Assembly (NCBI GenBank): GCA_007693945.1
Contig: RECP01000094.1
Location: 1 to 60,475 of the forward strand
Source of the DNA: Spirochaetaceae bacterium
Lineage (GTDB): Bacteria > Spirochaetota > Spirochaetia > DSM-27196 > PWMO01
Direction of reading: 5' to 3'
DNA: 60,475 nt
Shown: positions 1-8,354 of the stretch, one piece after another
Layout of the letters: the number at the start of each line of letters is the position of its first letter
How positions within the stretch are numbered: position 1 is the stretch's first letter
The notes under the pieces: model-generated
Told to the model about the DNA's origin: nothing
Seen by the model: only the letters and a program-made list of their open reading frames with translations
Database searches by the model: none
Position numbers and translations under genes: made by a program

Positions 1-210
1 TGCCTTTCAACGCACGCTATAGCTCTATTTGATCAAACAAAATACAGAACGGGTAGCCCGCCGGAGAGCAGCCGGCAGGCCAAAGCGACCCACCGGGCAG
101 CCACGACTACGAACGGTGGGTCAGGATGAAACAGGACCGGTTTGCACCAGGCGCTGCCGCCGCTGCCCGACGCCTTTTTGCCGGTCTGTTCACCGAACAT
201 CGGCGTGTGC

Positions 211-239
211 TTGCCGCCTGCTGTCGCACGCGCTATGCT
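211..239 (+). promoter_or_regulatory. Putative sigma70-type promoter for the TPR gene
   Basis: A TTGCCG -35 box (211-216) and a TATGCT -10 box (234-239) are separated by 17 bp. They end about 20 bp before the ATG at 260, which also has a GGGAGG ribosome binding site (248-253). The match is moderate (4 of 6 in each box). I recognise no gene or repeat in bases 1-205. Confidence 0.4.
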
Positions 240-259
240 GTTGCACAGGGAGGCACGAC

Positions 260-1036
260 ATGAGCCGATTCACCGTCCTGGCGCTGTTTCTTCTGAGCAC
301 CGCCACCGTCAGCGCCGAACCGTTTGAGGATCTCGATCGTTTGCACGAGGAAGATCGTCAGCAGCAGGTTCTGGCGCGCATCGAAGCCGAGCTTCAGACC
401 ACCACCGCGCACGCCCGGCGTGCCGAGTTGCTGTGGCGCAAAGCCCGCGCCCAACTCACGCTGGCGGACTACGGTACCTGGAGCGGCGAGATTCCGGACC
501 GCGAGGCCATCGAACTGCTGCGCATCGCCGAGAGCTACGCCGACGAGGCCATTCAACTGAATCCCGACGCCCCAAACCCCTACTTCTGGAAGGCGGCCAC
601 CATGGGATTACGGGGGCAACTCCGTGGTGTGTTGAACTCGCTGTTCATGGCCTCCGACGTCCGCGACTACGCTGAAGCAACGCTGCAGCGCCATCCGCAG
701 CACCCGGAGGCGCACTACCTGCTCGGCCAGCTCTACCGCGAACTGCCGCGGCGCCCGCTATCGTTCGGCAACCGCGATCGCGCCGTGCAATACGGACGCC
801 GCGCGGTGGAACTGCATGAGCGTGAGTACCGGCAGGGCGTGGTGGGAGTGCGTTACTTCGATCTCTATACGCAGCTGGCTGACTCCCTCTGGCGGCGCAA
901 CAATCGCGGCGATCGTGACGAGGCCGTGGCAATGCTCAGATCGAACATTGCCGACCTGGAGGCGTTGCGAAGCCCTACAACGCGGGAACGCAAGGATCTG
1001 CAGTCGGCCAGAGAACTGCTTGCGGCGTGGATCTAG
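260..1036 (+). CDS. Exported TPR-containing protein
   Basis: A 258-residue protein of unknown specific role. The ATG at 260 is preferred over an in-frame upstream extension because it follows a GGGAGG site and begins a clear type I signal peptide (hydrophobic LALFLLSTATVSA, then AEP), so the mature protein is likely periplasmic. The rest is helical with TPR character, for example NPDAPNPYFWKAATMGLRG (about residues 97-115) and HPQHPEAHYLLGQLYRELP (about 144-162). This suggests a scaffold for protein-protein contacts. It stands alone ahead of the polyketide cluster, whose methyltransferase gene converges on it 34 bp downstream. Nothing in the sequence ties it to that cluster. Confidence 0.7.
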   Translation: MSRFTVLALFLLSTATVSAEPFEDLDRLHEEDRQQQVLARIEAELQTTTAHARRAELLWRKARAQLTLADYGTWSGEIPDREAIELLRIAESYADEAIQLNPDAPNPYFWKAATMGLRGQLRGVLNSLFMASDVRDYAEATLQRHPQHPEAHYLLGQLYRELPRRPLSFGNRDRAVQYGRRAVELHEREYRQGVVGVRYFDLYTQLADSLWRRNNRGDRDEAVAMLRSNIADLEALRSPTTRERKDLQSARELLAAWI

Positions 1037-1070
1037 AATCCGCGCGCCACCGTGTACGGACTGAAAGCTC

Positions 1071-1820
1071 CTACGTCCTGGTGCCGACCAGGTAGACTCG
1101 TCCCGGGAGCAGCTTCCCAACCTGAGCCTGTCCGTTCCACCGGCATTGCCGCACCATGCCGTCCAATTCAGAGGGACGAAACCCGCGCTGTATGGAAACA
1201 ATGCCGTCATGACGCGCAAAACTGCCGTGCAGCAGCAGTGCCGAGACAATCCGGAACCCGGCCAGCGACCAGTTCGATCGCAGCAGATCATTGATCAACA
1301 GGCGCCGCCGGCAGATTTCGAAGCTCAAATCCAGAAACAGCTCAATTTCGGCCTCGTCCAGATGGTGCAGGAAGTGGTTGCAGAGGACATAGTCCCACTG
1401 CCCGGTTATCTCCAGCGCCGAACCGTGAACCACTTCGACGGCTTGCTCCCCACGCAGCCGGCGCCGCGCAAACTCAACCACCCGTTCGTCCCGATCCAGG
1501 CAGGTAGTCCTCAGCTGCAGGCCGAAGTGCGCCGCCTGCCGCACCAGCCAGAGCGCAATGTCGCCGCCGCCGGCACCGACGTCCAGCACGGTTGCCCGGC
1601 GCGCACCGCGCGCGCGCATATCATCGATCACGTAGCGGCGCAGCAAGGCGCGCGCCCGCGACAGCAGCCGGTTTATCAGTTCGAGCTGCGTCAGGGTGCG
1701 TTCCAGTAGCCGGCGATCACTTGCAGGGTCGTCCATCAGCTCTCCGGCCTGCAGTCGCCGCGGCGCATACCATCCACGATCGCTGACCAGGTTGCGGCCG
1801 GCATCCTTCGCGCTGATCAC
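1071..1820 (-). CDS. Class I SAM-dependent methyltransferase of the type III PKS cluster
   Basis: A 249-residue methyltransferase with a Rossmann-type SAM motif (TVLDVGAGGGDIALWL), an acidic residue after strand 2 (CLDRDERVVEFARRRL) and a motif IV-like segment (YVLCNHFLHHL). It lies immediately downstream of the polyketide synthase. The proposed GTG start at 1820 overlaps the PKS stop codon (GTGA), so the two are translationally coupled. An alternative ATG at 1736 has a GGAGAG site, but it would discard an ELMDDP segment that I believe is common in homologues beside bacterial type III PKS genes. Known comparison: SrsB in the Streptomyces griseus srs operon methylates phenolic lipids made by the type III PKS SrsA. 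By analogy this enzyme probably O- or C-methylates the PKS product. The substrate is inferred. Confidence 0.75.
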   Translation of the reverse strand: MISAKDAGRNLVSDRGWYAPRRLQAGELMDDPASDRRLLERTLTQLELINRLLSRARALLRRYVIDDMRARGARRATVLDVGAGGGDIALWLVRQAAHFGLQLRTTCLDRDERVVEFARRRLRGEQAVEVVHGSALEITGQWDYVLCNHFLHHLDEAEIELFLDLSFEICRRRLLINDLLRSNWSLAGFRIVSALLLHGSFARHDGIVSIQRGFRPSELDGMVRQCRWNGQAQVGKLLPGRVYLVGTRT

Positions 1821-2920
1821 ACCCGCTCCAGGCAAGCGGATTCAACGGTCAGTCCCGGACCGAACGCGGCCGCGAAGACCAGGCCGCGACCGCTATTCTG
1901 CAGCATGCGCTGCAGTACAAAAAAGATCGTGGCCGAACTCATGTTGCCGTAGTCGCGCAAAACGGCGTAGGAATCCTGCAGCGCGTGCTGCGGCAGTTGC
2001 AGCGCTTCAGCCACCCGGTCGAGGATCGCTCGGCCGCCGGGATGGATGGCCCACAGCTTGACGTCGCTGCTGCTCAGGCCAATTGCCTCCATGGTTGCAG
2101 CAACGATGCCTCCGATATCGCGCTGCAGCAGCCGCGGAACGTAGGCTGATAGCCGCATGTCGAAAGCGGTATTTCCCAGCCGCCACGACATCGCCTCGTC
2201 GCTGTCGGTTATGATCCGCGAGCAGAAGTCCACCAGCCGATAGCCGCCGTTGAGCGGGACGGTCGTGCTGACCAGCGCCGCTGCTGCGCCGTCGGCAAAA
2301 AGCGAATTAGCCACCATGGTGTCCGCTTCAGGCTTGAACTGGAAATGCAGGCTGCAGAGCTCGACGTCAACTATCAGAACACGGGCTGAGGGATCGGCGT
2401 TGCAGATGGTATGTGCCAGTTTCATAGCCGGAAACCCGGCGTAACAGCCCATGAACCCGATGTGATAGCGGTGCAGGCTGGACGACAGACTGAAGCGCCG
2501 CACCAGCTGGTAGTCAAAGCCCGGTGCCGAAAAACCGGTGCAGGTGACTGTGATCAGATGCGTCACGTCCTGCGGACGGACGTGCGGATGCGCATCGAAC
2601 AGCGCACCGACCGCGCGAGCCGAGAGCGTCTCGGCATGGCGCACAAACAGCTCGTTGCGCTCGGCAACCGCGGGTTCGGGCAGCAGGCTTTCGTTTGGGG
2701 CAAAGAACTCATACTCCTGCACCGGCTTACCGTAGTCCTCGATCACCGTGTGCCGCCGCGCGATGCCCGTATCGCGGTAGATGCGCCGCAAGAAATTGCG
2801 TTCCTTGTCGCCGTACAACGGCAAGCCGCTCATGAACTCCAGCGCGAAGTCCTGAGTGTAGGCGCGCTGCGGCACGCAACTGGCGATGGCCTCTATCCAG
2901 ACGGACTGTTTTGTTGACAT
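1817..2920 (-). CDS. Type III polyketide synthase (chalcone/stilbene synthase superfamily)
   Basis: A 367-residue ketosynthase homodimer-type enzyme that extends an acyl-CoA starter with malonyl-CoA and cyclises the chain without an ACP. The catalytic triad is visible: Cys159 in GFMGCYAGFPA, His293 in WAIHPGGRAIL and Asn326 in RDYGNMSSATI. The family FGPG loop is present (AAFGPGLTVES). Length is normal for the family. The ATG at 2920 is chosen because residues align with the family start from there; no clear ribosome binding site precedes it. Bacterial relatives make alkylresorcinols, alkylpyrones or related phenolic lipids. The overlapping methyltransferase, the divergent UbiE-like methyltransferase and the nearby flavin hydroxylase suggest a methylated, hydroxylated phenolic or quinone lipid. 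The exact product cannot be read from sequence. Confidence 0.9.
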   Translation of the reverse strand: MSTKQSVWIEAIASCVPQRAYTQDFALEFMSGLPLYGDKERNFLRRIYRDTGIARRHTVIEDYGKPVQEYEFFAPNESLLPEPAVAERNELFVRHAETLSARAVGALFDAHPHVRPQDVTHLITVTCTGFSAPGFDYQLVRRFSLSSSLHRYHIGFMGCYAGFPAMKLAHTICNADPSARVLIVDVELCSLHFQFKPEADTMVANSLFADGAAAALVSTTVPLNGGYRLVDFCSRIITDSDEAMSWRLGNTAFDMRLSAYVPRLLQRDIGGIVAATMEAIGLSSSDVKLWAIHPGGRAILDRVAEALQLPQHALQDSYAVLRDYGNMSSATIFFVLQRMLQNSGRGLVFAAAFGPGLTVESACLERV

Positions 2921-2962
2921 AATTGGTAACGTCAAAGTACTTTGTCGGGTAATGAAAGGCAA
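2914..2962. promoter_or_regulatory. Shared divergent promoter of the polyketide cluster
   Basis: The 31-bp gap between PKS and the UbiE-like gene holds overlapping promoters. Rightward: TTGACA (2914-2919), 18 bp, TACTTT (2938-2943), then 8 nt to the ATG at 2952. Leftward: TTGCCT (2962-2957), 17 bp, TACTTT (2939-2934). The two -10 boxes share the palindrome AAAGTACTTT (2934-2943), inside a 14-of-16 palindrome GTCAAAGTACTTTGTC (2931-2946). Each -35 box lies within or against the opposite gene's start. This would co-express, and possibly co-regulate, both directions. No regulator gene is adjacent. Confidence 0.5.
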
Positions 2963-3737
2963 GCGCCGTCTTTACGAAACTGGCCGCGTGCAACGGTTGG
3001 CGGCAATTGCCGCCGCCGACCTCCGCTCCCCAACACGCAAACGCCGGTACAACCGGTGTCTGTTTGCCCAGGTGGCGCCGCGTTACCAGCTGGCAACCCG
3101 CTGTCTCTCCTTCGGTCGGGACCGCCACTGGAAAGCGCTGCTGCTCGATCGGCTGCCGGAAGCGACGGAACCGGTGGTGGTTGATCTGGCGTGCGGAACC
3201 GGCGATCTGTCGCTCGCGCTCGCCAGGCGCTACCCCTCGGGGCAAGTGACCGGGCTTGATATCAGCAGCCGGATGCTGCAACGGGCGCAGCAGCGCGCGG
3301 CAGGCGCTGCACTGCACAACCTGCGTTTCGCTGAAGCAGATATGGACGATCTTCCATTGCCGCCGCAGAGCGTCGATATCGTGACCGGGGGTTACGCCAT
3401 CCGCAACGCTCCCGACCTGCAAAACGCGCTGTTCGAGATCTACCGCGTGCTGCGTCCCGGCGGAATGGCCGCCTTTCTGGAGTTTGCCTCTCCGCCGCAG
3501 CGCTGGCGACGTACCCTCCAGCTGCGCCTTTTGCGGCTCTGGGGCCAGATCTGGGGACTGCTGCTGCACGGCAATCCGGAAGTCTACGCCTATATCGCTC
3601 GCAGCCTGACTCACTTTCCCGACAGTCAGGCTCTTGACTGTCTGCTTCAACGCATCGGTTTTGCACCTCCGCGCTCACGCAGCCTTATGGCAGGATTCGT
3701 GCGCGCCACCTGGGTCACCAAACCGTTTTCAGCGTAA
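2952..3737 (+). CDS. UbiE/MenG-type C-methyltransferase
   Basis: A 261-residue SAM methyltransferase with UbiE signatures: VVDLACGTGDLSLALA (motif I), VTGGYAIRNAPDL (cf. UbiE GFGLRNV) and YRVLRPGG. In respiratory bacteria UbiE/MenG methylates the ring of demethylmenaquinone or a ubiquinone precursor. Here it is divergent from a type III PKS with only 31 bp between them, and its 3' end overlaps the flavin hydroxylase by 9 bp. It therefore more likely methylates a PKS-derived aromatic or quinone ring, although a true menaquinone role cannot be excluded. The ATG at 2952 is chosen because it follows the -10 box by 8 nt and the domain begins soon after. There is no ribosome binding site, so initiation may be leaderless. 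Confidence 0.75.
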   Translation: MKGKRRLYETGRVQRLAAIAAADLRSPTRKRRYNRCLFAQVAPRYQLATRCLSFGRDRHWKALLLDRLPEATEPVVVDLACGTGDLSLALARRYPSGQVTGLDISSRMLQRAQQRAAGAALHNLRFAEADMDDLPLPPQSVDIVTGGYAIRNAPDLQNALFEIYRVLRPGGMAAFLEFASPPQRWRRTLQLRLLRLWGQIWGLLLHGNPEVYAYIARSLTHFPDSQALDCLLQRIGFAPPRSRSLMAGFVRATWVTKPFSA

Positions 3738-4913
3738 CGCCAGGCGGGCGTTACGCAGCGGAATGGTCTGCATGGAGAAATGCCGCGCAAGCGGTCGGCT
3801 GCCGATGCGCAGCAGGCCCGCGATGAGTACGCTGCGGATCGCGGAAACCAGCCGCCCTCGCAGGGTACCAACACGCATCCCGGCCCACGCGCGTCGTGCC
3901 GCCGCGCGCGACGCGCTGCGCCTGGCCGCCTGGTAGCGCCGCGGGGTAGCGCGTTGCTCCAGGGGTTGCGCGCTGCCGCGCTCCAGCGCGCGCAGCAGCG
4001 TCAGGCAGAGCAACTCGGCATCCGCAAAACCGGTGTTCATCCCCTGCCCGCCGATCGGGCTCATCGTGTGCGCTGCATCGCCGGCAAAGAACAGTCTGCG
4101 ATCAACAAAGCGTGCCAGCTCGCTGCGCTCAGGCTGAAAGCTGCTCTGCCACAGCCGGTCGCAGCGTTGCAGCACGACCCCGGCGCGCGCGGCCACCAGC
4201 GCCTCGAGGTCATGGTCTTCGCCGGGTCCGGGTAGCGCCATGCCGCGCGGCAGCTGAACAATCCAGCGTCGCGCGCCTGCGGGCAGCGGAAACGATTCCA
4301 CCGCACCGCTTCTGGTGAACCAGAGGTGAGCGTCGCTGCCCAGGGCACTGCGGTCCACGAAGTCAGCCATGAAGAACCGCGCGCGGTACACCCTGCGGCG
4401 CAGTGCTACGCCGGCAGCGGCCGCGATCGCACTGCGAGCTCCGTCGGCGGCCACCGCGTAGCGCGCGCTCAGCGGTGTACCGTCGCTGCATTCAGCGGTA
4501 ACCCCTTGCCGGGCCTGCAGAATCTGCTCGACGTTGACCGAGTGACGCAGCTCGACGCACGCGTAGCGCAGCGCTCCCGCCTCAAGCAGTTCTACCGTGC
4601 GCTGTTGCGGCAAGGCCAGCACAAAGGGAAAGTCGGTATGTATCCCCTGGAAGCTCAGCCGACCGAGCTCGGCGCGGCTGCCGTGGACCACCGCGTTTCC
4701 GACCGCAACCCCTGCAGCCACAAACGGACCATCCAGGCCGACGCCGCGCAGAATATCGAGCGACGGCGGGGTGATGCCGATAGCACGCGACTGCGGAGTC
4801 GACTCGCGCCGCTTCTCGAGCACCAGGCACCGTGTGCCGCGCTGGCCGAGCAGATTGGCCAGCAGAAGGCCGGTCGGGCCGGCACCGACGACTATGACGT
4901 CTGCATCGATCAT
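3729..4913 (-). CDS. Group A FAD-dependent aromatic monooxygenase
   Basis: A 394-residue flavoprotein hydroxylase of the PHBH/UbiH/TetX type. An N-terminal GxGxxG (IVVGAGPTGLLLANLLG) binds the ADP part of FAD, a DG-type motif (AVAADGARSAIA) lies near residue 150, and a GD motif (LFFAGDAAHTMSPIGGQG) lies near residue 265. The start at 4913 is the ATG directly before the FAD motif. A TATGCT -10 box ends 9 nt upstream. In the Streptomyces srs cluster SrsC, a related flavoprotein, hydroxylates an alkylresorcinol to a quinol/quinone. The same job is likely here: introducing a ring hydroxyl on the PKS product with NAD(P)H and O2. It converges on the UbiE-like gene with a 9-bp overlap. Confidence 0.8.
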   Translation of the reverse strand: MIDADVIVVGAGPTGLLLANLLGQRGTRCLVLEKRRESTPQSRAIGITPPSLDILRGVGLDGPFVAAGVAVGNAVVHGSRAELGRLSFQGIHTDFPFVLALPQQRTVELLEAGALRYACVELRHSVNVEQILQARQGVTAECSDGTPLSARYAVAADGARSAIAAAAGVALRRRVYRARFFMADFVDRSALGSDAHLWFTRSGAVESFPLPAGARRWIVQLPRGMALPGPGEDHDLEALVAARAGVVLQRCDRLWQSSFQPERSELARFVDRRLFFAGDAAHTMSPIGGQGMNTGFADAELLCLTLLRALERGSAQPLEQRATPRRYQAARRSASRAAARRAWAGMRVGTLRGRLVSAIRSVLIAGLLRIGSRPLARHFSMQTIPLRNARLALR

Positions 4914-4922
4914 GGTGCCTTC

Positions 4923-4951
4923 AGCATACTGCCTGTCGCTTGCTACGTAAA
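4923..4951 (-). promoter_or_regulatory. Promoter of the FAD monooxygenase gene
   Basis: On the minus strand TTTACG (4951-4946) and TATGCT (4928-4923) are 17 bp apart, and the -10 box ends 9 nt before the ATG at 4913. An AAGG in that gap could serve as a weak ribosome binding site. Confidence 0.45.
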
Positions 4952-5029
4952 CCGGCACACAGCGCGCAATGATGCGGCTTTCACCACGCTTCGTGGCACG
5001 TATGGCATATAGAGAGGGTGCACCAACGC

Positions 5030-5058
5030 TTGATCAAGCCCCCTTTTGGCCCTATTGT
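5030..5058 (+). promoter_or_regulatory. Promoter of the Gfo/Idh/MocA gene, near-leaderless
   Basis: TTGATC (5030-5035) and TATTGT (5053-5058) are spaced by 17 bp. Only 6 nt (TGCCCT) separate the -10 box from the ATG at 5065, leaving no room for a ribosome binding site. Confidence 0.5.
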
Positions 5059-5064
5059 TGCCCT

Positions 5065-6270
5065 ATGCAGACGTACCGCATCGGTATCATTGGTTTCGGT
5101 GCTATAGGAAAGGTGCACGCGTGGGCCTACTCGGTACTGCCGTTCTACTACAGTCCGCTGCCGTTCAAGACGCGCATCACCGCGGTCGCTACCGCGCATC
5201 AGCACAGCGCGCGCGCCGCCGCCGAGATCTGCGGAGCCGGGCTGGCGACCACCGATTTCCGCCGGCTGACCGAATCGCCGGATATCGACATCATCCACAT
5301 CTGCTCGCCCAACAACCACCACCGGGAGCAGCTTGCCTCCGCGCTGAAGCACAACAAGCACGTCTATTGCGACAAACCGCTGGTTGCCGGCTGGGACGAG
5401 GCCGGTGAGCTGATACCGCTGTTGGTCGCGCACCGTGGCCGTTTCGGCATGGCGTTCCAGGTGCGGTTCTTCCCAACGGTGCAGAGGGCCGCGCATCTGC
5501 TGCGGGACGGCCGGCTTGGCCGCATCCTTTCATACCGCCTCGCTTACCTGCACTCCGGGAACGCCGACCCGCAGGCGCCCGCCAGATGGAAACTGAGCCG
5601 CAGCGCCGGTGGCGGGGTGATTGCCGACCTCGCGTCTCACGTTGTCGACCTTCTGACGGCGCTTGGCGGCGAGATCCGTGAGCTCTCGGCACAGAGCTCG
5701 ATTGCCTTCGCTACACGACCGTCGTCCGACAAGCCGTCGCGGCGGATTCGCATTGATGCTGAAGACCATCTTGTTGCGCTTGTGAGCACCTCATTTGGCG
5801 GCGATACGCCGGCACTCGGTACAATCGAAGCCACCAAGATCGCCACCGGCGCCGAGGATGAGCTCAGGCTGGAGATTCACGGCACCAAAGGCGCACTGCG
5901 CATCAACAGCATGACGCCGCACTGGCTCGAGTTCTACGACGCCACGCGCCCCGATGTGCCGTTCGGCGGCGAGCGCGGGTGGACTCGCATCGACGTCGGC
6001 CAGCGTTTCGCGCCGCCGGCGGCGTCTTTTCCGGGGCCCAAGTTTGCCATGGGCTGGGTGCGCAGCCACCTTGGGTCGATTGCAGAGTTCCTGTACGCCG
6101 TACACGAGCATCGTGATCACAGTCCGAATGCTGTTGACGGTCTCTACGTGCAACAGCTGATCGACGCCCTGCAGCGGTCCGCGCACAGCAGCCGGCCGGT
6201 AGTTCCTCTGCCGCGCCGGGAAGTTGAGGCGCTTCTGGGGAGGCAGGAGCCGCGGGAGTTGCGGCAGTGA
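5065..6270 (+). CDS. Gfo/Idh/MocA-family NAD(P)-dependent oxidoreductase
   Basis: A 401-residue dehydrogenase. The N-terminal Rossmann motif IGIIGFGAIGKVHAWAY binds NAD(P), and the EKP-like family signature appears as YCDKPL with a following W-D-E. The C-terminal half is the mixed alpha/beta substrate domain (SAGGGVIADLASHVVDLL contains the conserved D..H). Members oxidise or reduce sugars and inositols, and the substrate cannot be deduced. The ATG at 5065 is preferred over an upstream in-frame ATG because the Rossmann strand follows at once and the upstream region is promoter. The stop overlaps the GTG of the photolyase gene (GTGA), so the two form a coupled pair, although no functional link is evident. 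Confidence 0.85.
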   Translation: MQTYRIGIIGFGAIGKVHAWAYSVLPFYYSPLPFKTRITAVATAHQHSARAAAEICGAGLATTDFRRLTESPDIDIIHICSPNNHHREQLASALKHNKHVYCDKPLVAGWDEAGELIPLLVAHRGRFGMAFQVRFFPTVQRAAHLLRDGRLGRILSYRLAYLHSGNADPQAPARWKLSRSAGGGVIADLASHVVDLLTALGGEIRELSAQSSIAFATRPSSDKPSRRIRIDAEDHLVALVSTSFGGDTPALGTIEATKIATGAEDELRLEIHGTKGALRINSMTPHWLEFYDATRPDVPFGGERGWTRIDVGQRFAPPAASFPGPKFAMGWVRSHLGSIAEFLYAVHEHRDHSPNAVDGLYVQQLIDALQRSAHSSRPVVPLPRREVEALLGRQEPRELRQ

Positions 6271-7721
6271 ATCATACGCCCGAGCTGCATGCGGATAGAG
6301 TTGAGATCCTCAAGGACAAGGGCCGCCGTGCAGGCCGCTACGTGCTCTACTGGATGCAGGGTGCTCAGCGCGTTGAAGACAATCACGCCCTTGAATACGC
6401 TGTACAGCGCGCCAACGAACACGGACTGCCTCCGTTGGTACTGTTCTGCCTCACCGACGGCTACCCCGAGGCTAACAGGCGGCATTACCGGTTCATGCTT
6501 GAAGGACTACAGGACGTTGCCGCGGGACTCTCGGCGCGCGGTATCGAGTTCCTCTGTCTGAGTGGTGACCCGGTTGAGCTTGTGGTCGAACTCGCGCACC
6601 GCGCGGCCATGGTGGTCACCGAGCGGGCCTACCTGCAGGTGCCGAAGTCGTGGCGCGAGCAGGTAGCGGCGCGGATTTCGTGTTCGCTGCTGAGCGTGGA
6701 CACCAACCTGATCGTACCGGTGCACATAGCCTCACGTAAGCGCGAATATGCTGCCCGAACGCTCCGTCCGCGGCTGCGGGAGCACTTTGCGCAATACTGC
6801 CGGCCCGTGCCGCGTCACGAGCCGCAGCAAGCTCCTGCGGCGGTGAAGCTCGCGCGCGGACTCGAGCCCGTAGACCTGCGCCATATCGATACTGTGCTCG
6901 ACCGACTGCGGATTGACCGGACGCCGTCGGAAGTCACGCCATACTTCCGCGGCGGCGAACAGGAGGCAGAGCGTCGCCTGCGCATCTTTCTGAATCGCAC
7001 GTTCTTCAGCTATGCCGGATTCCGCAATGAGCCGCGGAAGCAGGCTGTCTCGGCCATGAGTCCCTATCTGCACTTCGGCCATGTCTCGCCGCTGCGTCTG
7101 GCGCTCGAAGTGTTGCAGGTTACCCGGACCGACGCCTCGGCGCCGCGGCAGCTGACGCTCGAGGATGCGATTGGCGGTGAGCGCGGCCCCGATGACGGTC
7201 TGCGAGAGAACAAGCGCGCCTTCCTTGAAGAACTCTGCGTACGGCGTGAACTGGCCCACAATTACGTGGAGTATGAACCGCACTATGATCGTTACAGCGC
7301 GCTTCCCGAGTGGACGCGCCAGACACTGACCTCTCACGCCGGCGACGTGCGCCCCGCGATCTACGACCTCCAAACCCTCGAGGCCGCCGCCACCGATGAC
7401 GACTACTGGAATGCCGCCATGACCGAGATGGTCAAAACCGGGTTCATGCACAACTACATGCGCATGTACTGGGGAAAACGCATACTTACCTGGACTACCG
7501 ATCCTGAGCAGGCATACGAGATCATTCTGGCGCTCAACAACAAGTATTTTCTGGATGGCCGCGATCCCAACTCCTACGCCAACGTAGGCTGGATCTTTGG
7601 CCTGCACGATCGCCCCTGGCCCGAGCGCGCCGTGTTTGGTACGGTGCGCACAATGAGCGCCGCCGGGCTGGAGCGCAAGTGCGACATCAGCGGCTATGTC
7701 CGCTGGGTCGACCAGCTTTGA
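6267..7721 (+). CDS. Class II CPD deoxyribodipyrimidine photolyase
   Basis: A 484-residue light-driven DNA repair enzyme that splits cyclobutane pyrimidine dimers using FAD. Class II features are seen: an N-terminal VLYWMQGAQRVEDNHALEYA for the antenna domain, and a C-terminal GYxxNYMRMYWGK-type segment (KTGFMHNYMRMYWGKRILTW) and DGRDPNSYANVGWIFG for the flavin domain. Length is normal for class II. The GTG start at 6267 overlaps the preceding stop. Presence of photolyase implies a light-exposed habitat, consistent with a free-living aquatic spirochaete rather than a host-restricted one. Confidence 0.93.
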   Translation: MNHTPELHADRVEILKDKGRRAGRYVLYWMQGAQRVEDNHALEYAVQRANEHGLPPLVLFCLTDGYPEANRRHYRFMLEGLQDVAAGLSARGIEFLCLSGDPVELVVELAHRAAMVVTERAYLQVPKSWREQVAARISCSLLSVDTNLIVPVHIASRKREYAARTLRPRLREHFAQYCRPVPRHEPQQAPAAVKLARGLEPVDLRHIDTVLDRLRIDRTPSEVTPYFRGGEQEAERRLRIFLNRTFFSYAGFRNEPRKQAVSAMSPYLHFGHVSPLRLALEVLQVTRTDASAPRQLTLEDAIGGERGPDDGLRENKRAFLEELCVRRELAHNYVEYEPHYDRYSALPEWTRQTLTSHAGDVRPAIYDLQTLEAAATDDDYWNAAMTEMVKTGFMHNYMRMYWGKRILTWTTDPEQAYEIILALNNKYFLDGRDPNSYANVGWIFGLHDRPWPERAVFGTVRTMSAAGLERKCDISGYVRWVDQL

Positions 7722-7812
7722 AGACCGAGCTTCAGCGCGACCTGAGCCGCACCGATATTCGCTAGTAGTATCACGCAGTAACAAGGAGCAACCTGCTCCG
7801 GGAGAAAGGATC

Positions 7813-8280
7813 GTGAAGAAGATTGCAGTCACAGCTCTGGCAGGATTGATACTGCTGATTACGGCCGATACAGCGCTGCACGCCCGCCAAACCCGCGTCG
7901 GCCTTGGATTCGGACTGCCGAATGCGGTACTGGTTTTTCGCCCGGTGCCGTGGGAAGTAAAGGCCGGTTACGATTTCACCGCCGGCAAGGAGTACGTCTT
8001 TGCCAGTCTCGACTACCGCTTCGTCAACTCGCGTCCAATTGTCGAGGACATCCACATCTCGCTGGGGATCGGAGCGTACACCAAGCTGCTGTTGCCCGAC
8101 GACGACAGCGCGTCGGTCGAGGGCGGTATTCGGTTCCCGTTTGGAGTTCAGTACCTGCTGCTGAACGACTTCCTGGAGCTGTTTCTGCAGATCTCGCCGG
8201 GACTCGACTTCTACCCCAAGCCGGGCTTTTCCAACCAGCCGGTGCAGGTCTGGCTCGGTTTTACCGTCCAGGTCGACTGA
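7813..8280 (+). CDS. Small outer-membrane beta-barrel-like protein (DUF3996-like)
   Basis: A 155-residue protein with a signal peptide (MKKIAVTALAGLILLITADTA, cleavage near LHA-RQ). It then has alternating hydrophobic/polar stretches typical of beta strands, such as VGLGFGLPNAVLVF, YVFASLDYRFV, ISLGIGAYTKLLL and QVWLGFTVQVD with a C-terminal hydrophobic end. The pattern resembles the spirochaetal DUF3996 family (Borrelia BAPKO_0422-like barrels), but I cannot confirm membership without a search. The GTG start at 7813 has a GGAG 8 nt upstream. A GGAGCA/TGCTCC hairpin lies just before the ribosome binding site. It converges with the large activase gene 74 bp away. That gap has GC-rich hairpins but no T-run terminator. 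Confidence 0.6.
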   Translation: MKKIAVTALAGLILLITADTALHARQTRVGLGFGLPNAVLVFRPVPWEVKAGYDFTAGKEYVFASLDYRFVNSRPIVEDIHISLGIGAYTKLLLPDDDSASVEGGIRFPFGVQYLLLNDFLELFLQISPGLDFYPKPGFSNQPVQVWLGFTVQVD

Positions 8281-8354
8281 CACCGGCCTGACTGCGGTCG
8301 CAGTTGCAGGCGCGCCGCCGTTACGGCTGCGCCGCGGCAGTTCCGCCGGCGTTC

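Noticed and set aside
2952..3737. Calling the UbiE-like gene menG/ubiE outright
   Set aside because: The motifs fit, but the setting inside a PKS cluster makes a dedicated tailoring enzyme more likely, so no gene symbol was given.
8281..8354. Terminator between the convergent barrel gene and activase gene
   Set aside because: GC-rich self-complementary sequence is present but there is no T-run on either strand.
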